A stretch of DNA of 64,000 nt from Micromonospora sp. C31 (GCF_018070575.1 NZ_JAGPXN010000017.1:79509-143508); one strand, 5' to 3'. Positions 15,203-23,844 are shown, counted from the first letter of the stretch. Notes: generated by a model not told the origin, from the sequence alone. Numbers and translations are program-made.

Positions 15203-18200
15203 ATGACAGAGCCGGTTGAGGGACACCGGGCGGGCGTCGGAGGGTCGGTCTTCGTGGTGCAACCCGAGCAGCAGATCGGCGCCGTGCTGCGTTTCCATCG
15301 ACTGAGGGCGGGCTTCACCCAGCAGGAGCTGGCCCACGCGTCCGGTGTGAGCGTACGCAGCCTGCGTGACCTGGAGAACGACCGAGTCCGCCGTCCGCAC
15401 CGGCGTTCTGTCGAGCGGCTCACCGCGGCTCTGCGGCTGACACAGCCGGAACAACAGCAGATCCTCGATGCCGCCGCTGCCGCGCATCACCCGGAAGGGC
15501 ATCTTCGGGTCGCTGTGCTCGGGACGCTGGAGGTGCGACTTGGCCAGGCCGTCCTCAATCTGGGCTCGCGGCATCAACGGTGTCTGCTGGCTCTGCTGGC
15601 GCTACAGAACGGCCGGGTGGTCTCCCAGCGGGAGATCGTCGACGTGCTGTGGCAGCAGGAACCTCCGGCCACGTCGAGCAACCTCGTCCACGTCTATGTC
15701 AGTCGGCTTCGACGCACGCTGACGGCTGGAACGACGGTCCACGACTGTCAGCGGGAGACCACCCCTGTGCCGCTGGTGGAGCGGACCGGCGGTGGCTACC
15801 GGCTCACGCTCACCGGCCGGGGACTGGACCTCGCCGCTTTCGACGACCTGGTCTCCGCAGCCGAGCAGGCGCGGGCCAGGCAGCACCTGGCCCAGTGCTC
15901 CGAGGCCGCGGATCTGCTGGCACGGGCGTTACGGTGCTGGCGGGGGCCGGTCCTCGGCCGCGCCGAGCCGCGTCTGGCTGATCATCCGGCGGCGGTGATG
16001 GTGTCGAACCGGCGGGTCGAGGCCGCGTTGACCTTCGCCGATCTCGCCATGCCGGTGGGACGCCACGACGAGGTGGTGACCCTGCTGCGGCCGGTGGCGC
16101 TCGACGAACCCTTGCAGGAGGGCGTGCACGCGCGGCTGATGCTGGCACTGGCCGCCGGCGGACAACAGGCGGAGGCCCTCGCGGTGTTCGACGCGATCGG
16201 CCGGCGCCTGGCTGAAGAGCTGGGCATCGATCCCAGTCAGGAGTTGTCGGAAGCCCGGCTCACCGTTCTGCGGGGTAGGCACAGCGCGACACCGGTGACC
16301 GAGGCGGTCGCCGCGACCGGCAGCCGGTCGCCGGCGGCGGACGGGTTTCCGCAAGCACCGCAGCCGGCCCAACTGCCCGCCGACATCGCCACCTTCACCG
16401 GACGCGAAGAACACCTGCGCCGACTGGACGGCCTCATCTCCGACGCCGCCCGACCGGGCGGCTCCGCAGTGGTCAACCTGTGCGTGCTCACCGGGATGGC
16501 CGGGGTGGGCAAGACAGCACTGGCCGTGCACTGGGCGCACCGGGTCCGCCACCGGTTCCCGGACGGGCAGCTCTTCGTCGACCTACGAGGCTTCTCGTCG
16601 TCGGCGGCCGCCCGGCCCGTCGACGTCCTGGCCCGCTTCCTGCGCGCGCTCAGTGTCCCTGCCAACCAGGTCCCGGTCGAGTTGGACGAGGCAGCCGCGC
16701 TCTTCCGCAGTCTGACGGCGGACCGGGCCCTCCTCGTCGTCCTGGACAATGCCGGAGACGCTGAGCAGGTACGCCCCCTGCTGCCCGGCGGGCCGCGCTG
16801 CCTGGCGTTGGTGACCAGCCGTGACCGACTGGGGGGACTCGCCGTTCATCAGGGGGCACCACGGCTGTCGCTCGACGTGCTGTCGCCCGACGACGCGCTC
16901 GTCCTGCTCACCCGCAGCATCGGCGCGGACCGCGTCGCCGCCGAACCGGCGGCCACCGTCGCCCTGGCTCAGGCGTGCGCGTCGCTGCCCCTGGCGTTGC
17001 AGGTCGCCGCCGCGAACGTCACCGACCGCGTCGGCTCCACCATCGCCGACTACGTGGCCGACCTGTCGGCGGCGAACCGCCTGGCGGTGCTGCAGATCGA
17101 TGGGGACAGCCAGGTGGCCGTCCGTGCGGCGTTCGACCTGTCCTACACCCACCTGCCGCCTGACGCACAGCGCCTGTTCCGGTTGATCGGCCTGGCACCC
17201 GGGGACGACGTGACCGCCGAGACGAGCGCGGCGCTCGGCGGTGTCCCGCCGGAGCAGGCCAGACGGTCGCTGGACGAGCTGACCCGCGCCCACCTGCTGC
17301 GCCACCACGCCCCTGGCCGGTACGCCATGCACGACCTGCTGCGGTTGTACGCCGCGGACCGGGCGGCGCGGGAGGACGGCGACACCGGGTGCCGGGGTGC
17401 GCTGGCGGCACTCTACGACCATCATCTCCGGACGGTCGACGAAGCTGCGGCCGTTCTCTACCCGACCATGCTGCGCCTCCCTCGTGGCGACACCCCGTAC
17501 GCAGCTCCGGAGGCGTCGCACTTTCCCGACGCGGCGGCGGCGACTGCCTGGCTCGATACCGAACGGGCCAATCTGATCGCGCTGATCCGGACGGCGGCTG
17601 AGCAGGGGCCACGGCCGCTCGCGTGGCGGCTCGGTGACGCCCTGCGCGGGTACTTCTTCCTGGGCGTGGACCCGGTCGGCTGGCTCACCGTCGCCCATGC
17701 CGCCCTGGCCGCGGCCGAAGCGGAGGGCGACGCCCAGGCGCAGGCGGCGGCTCACCTCAACATCATGGGTGGCCTCATCCGCCAGAGCCGTCCGACCCAG
17801 GCCCGCCTGCACGCCCAACGGATGCTCCTGCTGGCACGCCAGGCGCACTGGACGGACGGCGAGGCCGCAGCACAGGGCAGCCTTGGCGAACTGCACCAGA
17901 TGCAGGGCCGCCCGCACGAGGCCGCCGAGCACTACTCGCAGGCGTTGGCCCTGTTCCGGCGCACCGGTCGGTTGGGCGGCCTGTCCATCAACCTGAACAA
18001 CCTCGGCGTCGTGTACTGGCACGTCGGCCGGCTGAGCGAGGCGGCCGAGCTGTTCCGGGAATCAATCGAACTCGAACGTGAGCTGCACTCACGCATGGGT
18101 GAGGCTGCCTCGCTGACGAACCTGGGCGAGGTGCAGCACCTCCTCGGCCACCTGCACGTGGCGCTCGACGACCTGACGAGGGCCGTGGCGATCTGCCAGG

Positions 18201-18823
18201 AGACCGTCTACCGGTCCTGCGAGGCCGAGGCCCTGCGCTGTCTCGCTGCGGTGTGTCGGGACCTGGGCGACGTGCCGCGAGCGCTGGAGCACGCCGAGGC
18301 GGCCCTGACGGTTGCCCGTGGCATCGGCTACCGCACCAGCGAGGTGGACGCCCTCAACGTCCTCGGCGCCCTGCACCGGGACGGGCACGACCTGCTGAAG
18401 GCTCGCGAGCGGCATGGAGAAGCGCTACGCCTGTCCCGTGACGCCAACCACCGGTACGGCGAGGGACAGGCGCTCGTCGGACTTGCCAGGGTGCACACCC
18501 AGCTCGGTGAGCCCGGATCGGCACTGCCACTGGCCTGTCGGGCTCTGGGGCTGGCCGACCGCCTGCACTACCGGGTCCTGCACGCCGCGGCCGCGACCGC
18601 TGTGGCCGAGGCCAATCTCGGATTGGGCCGACACCAGGAGGCCCTCCACCACGCCGAGGAAGCCCTGACCATCCAACGCGAGATCGGATACCGATGGGCG
18701 CAGAACGAAGTCCATCTTCTGATCGCCAAACTCTGTGACTTGGCGGGCCGCCGCGCTACGGCCCGCGACCATCGCCGCCAGGCACACGCCCTCGCCGCGG
18801 CTGTGGCCGCCTCCGCCTCGTAG
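15203..18823 (+). CDS. AfsR/SARP-like multidomain transcriptional regulator
   Basis: 1206 residues. In order: an XRE-type HTH (about 25-80, FTQQELAHASGVSVRSLRDLEN), an OmpR-like winged helix (about 100-190), a BTAD domain (about 195-345, AFDDLVSAAEQAR...HARLMLALAAGGQQAEALAVFD), an NB-ARC/STAND ATPase (P-loop GMAGVGKT about 431; LVVLDNAGD; GMxxHDLLRLYA-like end) and TPR repeats (about 850-1190). Such proteins control antibiotic or developmental genes. The extra XRE domain in front of the SARP module is uncommon. Codon 243 (15929-15931) is TTA. A GTG at 15254 after GGAGGG is an alternative start. It follows WIC-repeat gene 1 and may control it; this is inference. Confidence 0.88.
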   Translation: MTEPVEGHRAGVGGSVFVVQPEQQIGAVLRFHRLRAGFTQQELAHASGVSVRSLRDLENDRVRRPHRRSVERLTAALRLTQPEQQQILDAAAAAHHPEGHLRVAVLGTLEVRLGQAVLNLGSRHQRCLLALLALQNGRVVSQREIVDVLWQQEPPATSSNLVHVYVSRLRRTLTAGTTVHDCQRETTPVPLVERTGGGYRLTLTGRGLDLAAFDDLVSAAEQARARQHLAQCSEAADLLARALRCWRGPVLGRAEPRLADHPAAVMVSNRRVEAALTFADLAMPVGRHDEVVTLLRPVALDEPLQEGVHARLMLALAAGGQQAEALAVFDAIGRRLAEELGIDPSQELSEARLTVLRGRHSATPVTEAVAATGSRSPAADGFPQAPQPAQLPADIATFTGREEHLRRLDGLISDAARPGGSAVVNLCVLTGMAGVGKTALAVHWAHRVRHRFPDGQLFVDLRGFSSSAAARPVDVLARFLRALSVPANQVPVELDEAAALFRSLTADRALLVVLDNAGDAEQVRPLLPGGPRCLALVTSRDRLGGLAVHQGAPRLSLDVLSPDDALVLLTRSIGADRVAAEPAATVALAQACASLPLALQVAAANVTDRVGSTIADYVADLSAANRLAVLQIDGDSQVAVRAAFDLSYTHLPPDAQRLFRLIGLAPGDDVTAETSAALGGVPPEQARRSLDELTRAHLLRHHAPGRYAMHDLLRLYAADRAAREDGDTGCRGALAALYDHHLRTVDEAAAVLYPTMLRLPRGDTPYAAPEASHFPDAAAATAWLDTERANLIALIRTAAEQGPRPLAWRLGDALRGYFFLGVDPVGWLTVAHAALAAAEAEGDAQAQAAAHLNIMGGLIRQSRPTQARLHAQRMLLLARQAHWTDGEAAAQGSLGELHQMQGRPHEAAEHYSQALALFRRTGRLGGLSINLNNLGVVYWHVGRLSEAAELFRESIELERELHSRMGEAASLTNLGEVQHLLGHLHVALDDLTRAVAICQETVYRSCEAEALRCLAAVCRDLGDVPRALEHAEAALTVARGIGYRTSEVDALNVLGALHRDGHDLLKARERHGEALRLSRDANHRYGEGQALVGLARVHTQLGEPGSALPLACRALGLADRLHYRVLHAAAATAVAEANLGLGRHQEALHHAEEALTIQREIGYRWAQNEVHLLIAKLCDLAGRRATARDHRRQAHALAAAVAASAS

Positions 18824-18918
18824 CAAGCCTCACACCGCCATCTTTGATCCCGGGGCCGTCCGGGACCGGTCGCGGTGGCCGCGATCTTGGCGAACGCGGC
18901 GTTGTCGCTGTTCATCGG

Positions 18919-19005
18919 CGGAGGGTGTGGGATTCGAACCCACGAAGACATCGCTGCCTTACCGGTTTTCAAGACCAGCGCCATCGGCCACTAGGCGAAC
19001 CCTCC
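18919..19005 (-). tRNA. tRNA-Ser (anticodon TGA)
   Basis: An 87-base class II tRNA: acceptor GGAGGGT pairing with ACCCTCC, anticodon loop CTTGAAA (anticodon TGA), a long variable arm and T loop GTTCGAATC. It is 84 bases from the left arm of the 118-bp inverted repeat. Confidence 0.95.
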
Positions 19006-19088
19006 CGGGCCGCGCCCCCGTGGGGTGCGCGACCGTGCCTAGTCTGCCACGGACCCGCTGCGGGCGAGCGGGCACCGCACCCGCGCTG

Positions 19089-19206
19089 AGAGGGTGGTTC
19101 GGGAGGCTATGTCCGATGTAGGTTTGGCGGTTCGTTAGAGGCCCGGGTGGTGGGGGTTACGGGGACGTCGTCGGCGGGGCGAGGGTGAACAAGCCGGCTT
19201 CGGGTT
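19089..19206 (+). repeat. 118-bp inverted repeat, left arm
   Basis: This arm equals the reverse complement of 21276-21393 with three mismatches in 118 positions (base-by-base comparison). Matching stops abruptly at both ends. It contains no recognised gene or protein binding site. Confidence 0.95.
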
Positions 19207-19384
19207 TCCGGTACGAGGAACGTCAGCTACTCACCGTGCTCGAGACACTCTCGCTGGATGCGCCACCCGAGGAGGTCCTGGGCCCTCTGTGAGCATCCCG
19301 GGCCGTGGCGAACGGGTTCCGGGCCTGACCGACCATGTCGACCCAGCACCGTCCCCACCGGAAGCCGATCGGTCGGCGCGGCGT

Positions 19385-20098
19385 TCACCGGCGCAGGGCG
19401 TCTTCGATGCCGGTCTCGGGGCGACCCAGGTGGGCGGGGTCGCGACCCCACAGCACGTCCCACGCGGCCTTCACGCTGGCGGCGTGCTCCCGGCTGGAGC
19501 TGATCCGCCAGATCCGCTCGTACTGTCGGGCCGTCTCGTCGCCGACGCCGGTGGCGTCGATGCCAAGCTGTCGGCAGACGGTGACGGCGCGGGGCAGGTG
19601 GAAGCTCTGGGTCACCACCGTCGCCCGGTCGACGCCGAAGATGCGCTTGGCACGGGCACACGAGTCGTAGGTGTCGAAGCCGGCGTGGTCCCGCACCACC
19701 TTGTCGGCGGGTACCCCCTGCTCGATGAGCCAGCGCCGCATGGCACCCGGTTCGTCGTACTCGGCCGTCATGTTGTCGCCGGTCACCAGGATGGCGCTCA
19801 CCTTGCCGGTGGTGAACAGCCGGTGCGCGACCTCCAGCCGGCCGAGGAGGAACGGCGACGGCGTCCCGTCGGGTAGGACGCGGGTGCCGAGCACCAGCGC
19901 GACCGGCGCCTCCGGGACGGCCGCCTCGGTGAAGAGGTGTCCCTCGGCCCCGTGGCGGGCCCAGGCCACGCTCGCGGTGATTCCGGCGGTGAGCAGCACC
20001 GCGCCGCTCACGGCCGCGATCACCGCGCGCCGCCACCACCGCACCTTCGACCCCGATGGCGTACGCCGAACGCCCGGCCACAAGCCTCGTCCCCGCAT
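19385..20098 (-). CDS. SanA/YdcF-like (DUF218) membrane-anchored protein
   Basis: 237 residues. One N-terminal membrane helix (about 24-45, VIAAVSGAVLLTAGITASVAW), then a DUF218 fold: VALVLGTRVLPDGTPSPFLLGRLEVAHRL, ILVTGDN, MRRWLIEQGVPADKVVRDHAGFDTYDS (the conserved D-x-x-x-x-T region), VVTQSFHLPRAVTVCRQLG. SanA proteins affect envelope integrity and vancomycin sensitivity in enterobacteria; the reaction is not settled. The gene lies inside the 118-bp inverted repeat. A longer antiparallel frame over it is a shadow. Confidence 0.88.
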   Translation of the reverse strand: MRGRGLWPGVRRTPSGSKVRWWRRAVIAAVSGAVLLTAGITASVAWARHGAEGHLFTEAAVPEAPVALVLGTRVLPDGTPSPFLLGRLEVAHRLFTTGKVSAILVTGDNMTAEYDEPGAMRRWLIEQGVPADKVVRDHAGFDTYDSCARAKRIFGVDRATVVTQSFHLPRAVTVCRQLGIDATGVGDETARQYERIWRISSSREHAASVKAAWDVLWGRDPAHLGRPETGIEDALRR

Positions 20099-20310
20099 GT
20101 CAGCAAGTATGCCCCGCAGGCACGACTGAGCGATCTTGCTGCTGTCGCGCCTGCCATATGCCGATCAGAGCCATGGGTCGGTGGGAGGTAGCCGGCCGAC
20201 GCGGCGCAGATGCGGCTGCCTCGACTGCTGGAAAAGCTGCCGGTTTGCCAGCAGGAGGCAGTGCCCGACCCTCGCTGACCTGGTCTTTCGGTGAAAGATG
20301 CTCGCTCTGC

Positions 20311-20618
20311 CGGTGTCAGCCGGGGTACACCGTTTCGCAACTGCTGGTGAGTAGCTTGATCCCAGATCCAGCAGTCGACCTCGGTGCGGTCCGGGTATTG
20401 GAGGCAGCAACGCGAACTTCGTAACTGTTCACGCGGTGTCCGAGTTGGCGCCGGGAGAACACGCGCTGCCCGGCTGCGGACTGCCGCGCATCTGCATCAG
20501 GAACGACGGCGACAGTAGGGCGTGAACGCGTCCGCGCTCTACGCGCCTCCGTATTCTTCCAAGGCCTTCCGTTGGGTCCTTGTTCTATACCAAATCCCAT
20601 CATCGTCACGGAGAAGCG
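20311..20618 (+). repeat. Duplicated upstream block, copy 2 (partner at 13951-14259)
   Basis: It matches copy 1 strongly over 20311-20410 and patchily (CTGCCGCGC, TGCATCAGGAACG versus TGCTTCATGAACG) down to the ribosome-binding site. The rest of the gap between the SanA-like gene and the secreted protein (20099-20310) shows no gene. Confidence 0.7.
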
Positions 20619-21179
20619 ATGCAATTCCTTCCTTCACTCAAGAAGGCCGGTGCGGCGTTCATCGTCATGATCGGCACGGCCGCCGCCGTCCTCTTCGCCT
20701 CGGCAGCACCTGCACAGGCCAGCGGGTGGATCTGCGGGGCAGTGCCAGCGGGCTACATCGTCACGGCACAAAACACCCAGTACTGCGGTCCCGGGGGTGT
20801 GGTGGCGCAGTACATCGAGCCGGTCCGTGGCAACGTGTGGATCTGCAGCGGCCTCCCCGCCGGCTACATGGTGACCGCCCAGAACGCGGGCGAGAGTAAG
20901 CCCTGCGTCGGCAACATCGTGGCGCAGTACATCGAGCCGGTCCGTGGCAACGTGTGGATCTGCAGCGGCCTCCCCGCCGGCTACATCGTGACCGCCCAGA
21001 ACGCGGGCGAGAGTAAGCCCTGCGTCGGCAACATCGTGGCGCAGTTGATCGAGCCGGTCCGTGGCAACGTGTGGATCTGCAGCGGCGTTCCCACCGGCTA
21101 CAAGGCCATCTACTGGAACTCAAGCTCGAGCAAGCCGTGCGTCGGCAACATCGTGGCTCAGTACATCGTGAAGCTCTGA
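20619..21179 (+). CDS. Secreted WIC-repeat protein, copy 2
   Basis: 186 residues. A signal peptide (MQFLPSLKKAGAAF ... APAQA before SGW) nearly identical to copy 1, then four units of about 39 residues: WIC-SGLPAGY-xVTAQNAGESKPC-VGNIVAQYIEPVRGNV. Units 2 and 3 are almost identical. The repeat is two residues longer than in copy 1 because of ESK before PC, so the arrays were amplified separately after the gene duplicated. GGAGAAG precedes the ATG. It lies with the SanA-like gene inside the inverted repeat. Function unknown; probably exported and disulfide-bonded. Confidence 0.82.
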   Translation: MQFLPSLKKAGAAFIVMIGTAAAVLFASAAPAQASGWICGAVPAGYIVTAQNTQYCGPGGVVAQYIEPVRGNVWICSGLPAGYMVTAQNAGESKPCVGNIVAQYIEPVRGNVWICSGLPAGYIVTAQNAGESKPCVGNIVAQLIEPVRGNVWICSGVPTGYKAIYWNSSSSKPCVGNIVAQYIVKL

Positions 21180-21202
21180 CCTTCTGACCGCTCCGCTCCA
21201 AG

Positions 21203-21243
21203 CCCGAGTGACTGGTCGCAGCACTGCGAACCCGTCACTCGGG
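21203..21243 (+). terminator. Terminator stem-loop of WIC-repeat gene 2
   Basis: Perfect 10-bp arms (CCCGAGTGAC at 21203-21212, GTCACTCGGG at 21234-21243) follow the stop codon by 23 bases. The stem sequence differs from that of copy 1 but pairing is kept. Confidence 0.75.
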
Positions 21244-21275
21244 CATCTACCTCGTCGCCCGCCAGGTCCTCACCG

Positions 21276-21393
21276 AACCCGAAGCCGGCTTGTTCACCCT
21301 CGCCCCGCCGACGACGTCCCCGTAACCCCCACCACCAGGGCCTCTAACGAACCGCCAAACCCACATCGGACATGGCCTCCCGAACCACCCTCT
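21276..21393 (-). repeat. 118-bp inverted repeat, right arm
   Basis: Reverse complement of 19089-19206 with three mismatches (115/118). It encloses 2,069 bases with the left arm. Upstream of it a frame reads HSGIYLVARQVLTEPEAGLFTLAP and stops inside the arm, possibly the end of a lost gene. Confidence 0.95.
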
Positions 21394-21396
21394 GAG

Positions 21397-21545
21397 ATGA
21401 TCGGCGGCGTGTGGGAGACCCCGTCGGTGGTGCTGATCAGCGGAATCATGGCCGCCGAAAGGCCCACTGTGGCCCAGCGGCTGCCCCGCGCGGTGCACCT
21501 GCGCGACGACGTCTTCCGGCGGACGGTGGACAGCGGCGCGGACGC
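21397..21545 (+). pseudogene. P-loop kinase N-terminal remnant with broken Walker A
   Basis: The frame reads SVVLISGIMAAERPTVAQRL then LPRAVHLRDDVFRR. Actinobacterial AAA/zeta-like kinases start VVLITGIMAAGKSTVAQ...RGDVFRR, so the Walker A Gly-Lys-Ser has become Glu-Arg-Pro and the sequence loses homology after about 45 residues. It begins four bases after the right arm of the inverted repeat and ends just before the quinone oxidoreductase gene. Confidence 0.6.
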
Positions 21546-21607
21546 GGACGGTGGACAGGATCCTGGCCCGGGGGTGGACCGACGGACGGGTGGGGTAGAC
21601 ACGGAGC

Positions 21608-22585
21608 ATGCGCGCGATGACGATCCCGGAGCCCGGCGGACCCGACGCACTGGTCTGGAGCGAGGTGCCCGATCCCGAGCCCGGTCCCGGCGAGGTGGTC
21701 GTCGACGTGCGGGCCAGCGCGGTGAACCGGGCCGACCTGCTGCAACGGCAGGGGCACTACCCGCCGCCGCCGGGTGCGTCCGCGTACCCCGGGCTGGAGT
21801 GCTCCGGGGTGATCAGCGCGGTCGGCCCCGACGTGGCCGGCTGGGAGGTGGGCCGGGAGGTCTGCGCGCTGCTGGCCGGTGGCGGCTACGCGGAGCGGGT
21901 GGCGGTGCCGGCCGGGCAGCTCCTGCCGGTGCCGGCCGGCGTCGACCTGGTCGACGCGGCGGCGCTGCCGGAGGTCGCCTGCACGGTGTGGTCGAACGTG
22001 GTGCAGGTGGCCCGGCTCGGGCGGGGCGAGACGCTGCTGCTGCACGGCGGTGGCAGCGGGATCGGCACCTTCGCGATCCAGCTCGGGGCGGCGCTCGGCG
22101 CGCTGGTGGTGGTCACCGCCCGGGCCGCCAAGCACGAGCGGCTGCGTGAGCTGGGCGCGGCGCACACGATCGACTACCGCGAGCAGGACTTCGTCGAGGA
22201 GGTCCGGCGGGTCACCGGCGGCCGGGGCGCGGACGTCATCCTGGACATCATGGGCGCCGCCTACCTGCCCCGGAACGTGGCGGCGCTGGCCACCGGCGGC
22301 CGGCTGGTGGTGATCGGCATGCAGGGCGGCCGCAGGGGCGAGCTGGATCTCGGGGCGCTGCTGGCCAAGCGGGGCACGATCGCGGCCACCGCGCTGCGGT
22401 CCCGGCCGCTGGTGGAGAAGGCGGAGATCGTACGCGGCGTCCGCGAAGAGGTCTGGCCGCTGGTCAAGTTGGGGGCGGTCCGGCCGGTCGTTGACCGGCG
22501 GGTGCCGATGACCGAGGCGGCCCGGGCGCACCGGCTGGTCGAGTCGAACGACCACGTCGGCAAGGTGCTGCTCACGACGGGCTGA
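21608..22585 (+). CDS. NAD(P)H:quinone oxidoreductase, zinc-type dehydrogenase superfamily
   Basis: 325 residues, full length. GroES-like N-terminal domain (VRASAVNRADLLQRQGHYPPPPGASAYPGLECSG) and Rossmann domain (LLLHGGGSGIGTFAIQL about 145), typical of the PIG3/QorA class that reduces quinones with NADPH and lacks the catalytic zinc. It converges on soxR, with the two 3' ends overlapping by 14 bases, so the two may share a response to redox-cycling compounds. Confidence 0.9.
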   Translation: MRAMTIPEPGGPDALVWSEVPDPEPGPGEVVVDVRASAVNRADLLQRQGHYPPPPGASAYPGLECSGVISAVGPDVAGWEVGREVCALLAGGGYAERVAVPAGQLLPVPAGVDLVDAAALPEVACTVWSNVVQVARLGRGETLLLHGGGSGIGTFAIQLGAALGALVVVTARAAKHERLRELGAAHTIDYREQDFVEEVRRVTGGRGADVILDIMGAAYLPRNVAALATGGRLVVIGMQGGRRGELDLGALLAKRGTIAATALRSRPLVEKAEIVRGVREEVWPLVKLGAVRPVVDRRVPMTEAARAHRLVESNDHVGKVLLTTG

Positions 22586-23030
22586 CGCCAGCCGCGCGGG
22601 GTTGCACGAGGCGGGCGCCGGGGCCCTCGCCGGCGAGGGAGTCGCCGGGGTTGTTGAGCGTGCAGCGTTGCAGGGACAGGCAGCCGCAGCCGATGCAGCC
22701 GTCGAGGTCGTCGCGCAGCTTGGTCATCAGCCGGATCTTCTCGTCGAGCCGCTCCCGCCAGGTCGCGGAGAGCCGCGCCCAGTCCTCCGCCGTGGGGACC
22801 CGCGAGGCCGGCAGGGAGTCCAGCGCCTCCCGGATCTCCTCCAGCGAGATACCGACCTGCTGGGAGATCCGGACGAACGCCACCCGGCGCAGCTCGGTGC
22901 GGGCGTAGCGGCGCTGGTTGCCGCCCGTGCGCTCCGCCCGGATGAGCCCGAGCCGCTCGTAGTAGCGCAGCGCCGAGGGCGCCACGCCGCTGCGGGTGGA
23001 GAGCTGGCCGATGGTCAGGGACTCGTACAT
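22572..23030 (-). CDS. soxR: SoxR-type redox-sensing MerR-family regulator
   Basis: About 152 residues. MerR winged helix (LTIGQLSTRSGVAPSALRYYERLGLIRAERTGGNQRRY), dimerisation helix, then the [2Fe-2S] cluster motif CIGCGCLSLQRC (CX2CXCX5C) that defines SoxR. Oxidation of the cluster by redox-active compounds activates target promoters. ATG at 23030 gives the canonical MYESLTIGQLS start; longer frames run through the operator. It faces the split transketolase across 46 bases. Confidence 0.92.
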   Translation of the reverse strand: MYESLTIGQLSTRSGVAPSALRYYERLGLIRAERTGGNQRRYARTELRRVAFVRISQQVGISLEEIREALDSLPASRVPTAEDWARLSATWRERLDEKIRLMTKLRDDLDGCIGCGCLSLQRCTLNNPGDSLAGEGPGARLVQPRAAGVSPS

Positions 23031-23045
23031 CACATCGCCTTGAGT

Positions 23046-23059
23046 TGAAGTTGACTTCA
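23046..23059. promoter_or_regulatory. MerR/SoxR-type operator palindrome
   Basis: TGAAGT-TG-ACTTCA, perfect 6-bp half-sites with a 2-base centre, lies between soxR and the transketolase gene. The core AAGTT-x-ACTT agrees with the SoxR consensus (CTCAAGTTAACTTGAG) at 12 of 16 positions, so SoxR is the likely binder. Confidence 0.65.
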
Positions 23060-23076
23060 GCTTGCAGGCTAGCGGC

Positions 23077-23844
23077 ATGACCACCACCACCGCCAGCGCG
23101 GGTCCGGCCCCGGCCGCCGCGCCACCCCCCGACCCGGCACCCACGCCACCTGGCCACCCGACCGCCCCGCCGCTGCCGGCACCCGTCGCGCCGCTGTACG
23201 AGCGGGTCCGCGCGGGCCGGGAGTTCGGCGCGAACGTCCGCTCCACCGTCGACGTGCTCTGGGTGCTCTACGACCGGATCCTGCGCGTCACCCCGCAGAC
23301 CGTCGACGACCCCGGGCGGGACCGGTTCCTGCTCTCCAAGGGGCACGCCGTCGCCGGCTACTACGCCGTGCTCGCCGCGAAGGGATTCGTCCCCGCCGAC
23401 TGGCTGGACGACCAGGGCGGGCCCCACAGCCTGCTCGGCGACCACCCCGACCGGATGCTGGTGCCCGGGGTGGAGATCGGCTCCGGCTCGTTGGGCCACG
23501 GGCTCGGGCTCGGCGTGGGCACCGCGCTCGGGCTGCGCGCCCAGGGCCTGCTGACGCCCCGGGTCCACGTGCTGCTCGGCGACGCGGAGCTGGACGAGGG
23601 CTCCAACCACGAGGCGATCGCGTACGCGGGGGCGACCGGGCTGGGCAGCCTGACCGCGATCGTGGTCGACAACGGCTCCGCCACGCACGGCTGGTCGGGT
23701 GGCGCCGCGGCCCGGTTCACCGTGAACGGCTGGACCGCCGCCACCGTCGACGGGCACGACCACGACGCCCTGCACACCGCCCTGACCGGGCACGACAACC
23801 ACCGGCCGCACGTCGTCGTCGCGGTCGTCGACCAGGGGGAGTGA
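23077..23844 (+). CDS. Transketolase, N-terminal (thiamine-diphosphate-binding) subunit
   Basis: About 255 residues: a Pro/Ala-rich leader of 45 residues, then a transketolase N-domain with LLSKGHAVAGYYAVLAAKG, GSLGHGLGLGVGTALGLR, and the GDAELDEGSNHEA...VVDNGS region that binds ThDP and metal. Split transketolases work as a pair with the following gene. The ATG follows the SoxR-like operator directly; a start at 23062 would lie inside the intergenic space. Confidence 0.88.
   Translation: MTTTTASAGPAPAAAPPPDPAPTPPGHPTAPPLPAPVAPLYERVRAGREFGANVRSTVDVLWVLYDRILRVTPQTVDDPGRDRFLLSKGHAVAGYYAVLAAKGFVPADWLDDQGGPHSLLGDHPDRMLVPGVEIGSGSLGHGLGLGVGTALGLRAQGLLTPRVHVLLGDAELDEGSNHEAIAYAGATGLGSLTAIVVDNGSATHGWSGGAAARFTVNGWTAATVDGHDHDALHTALTGHDNHRPHVVVAVVDQGE

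Noticed and set aside
16583..18022. 479-residue antisense open frame
   Set aside because: Mirrors the AfsR-like regulator; composition is Arg/Val/Gln-rich as expected for a shadow.
19089..21393. Insertion sequence
   Set aside because: No transposase in either strand between the arms, and no target-site duplication is evident at the edges.
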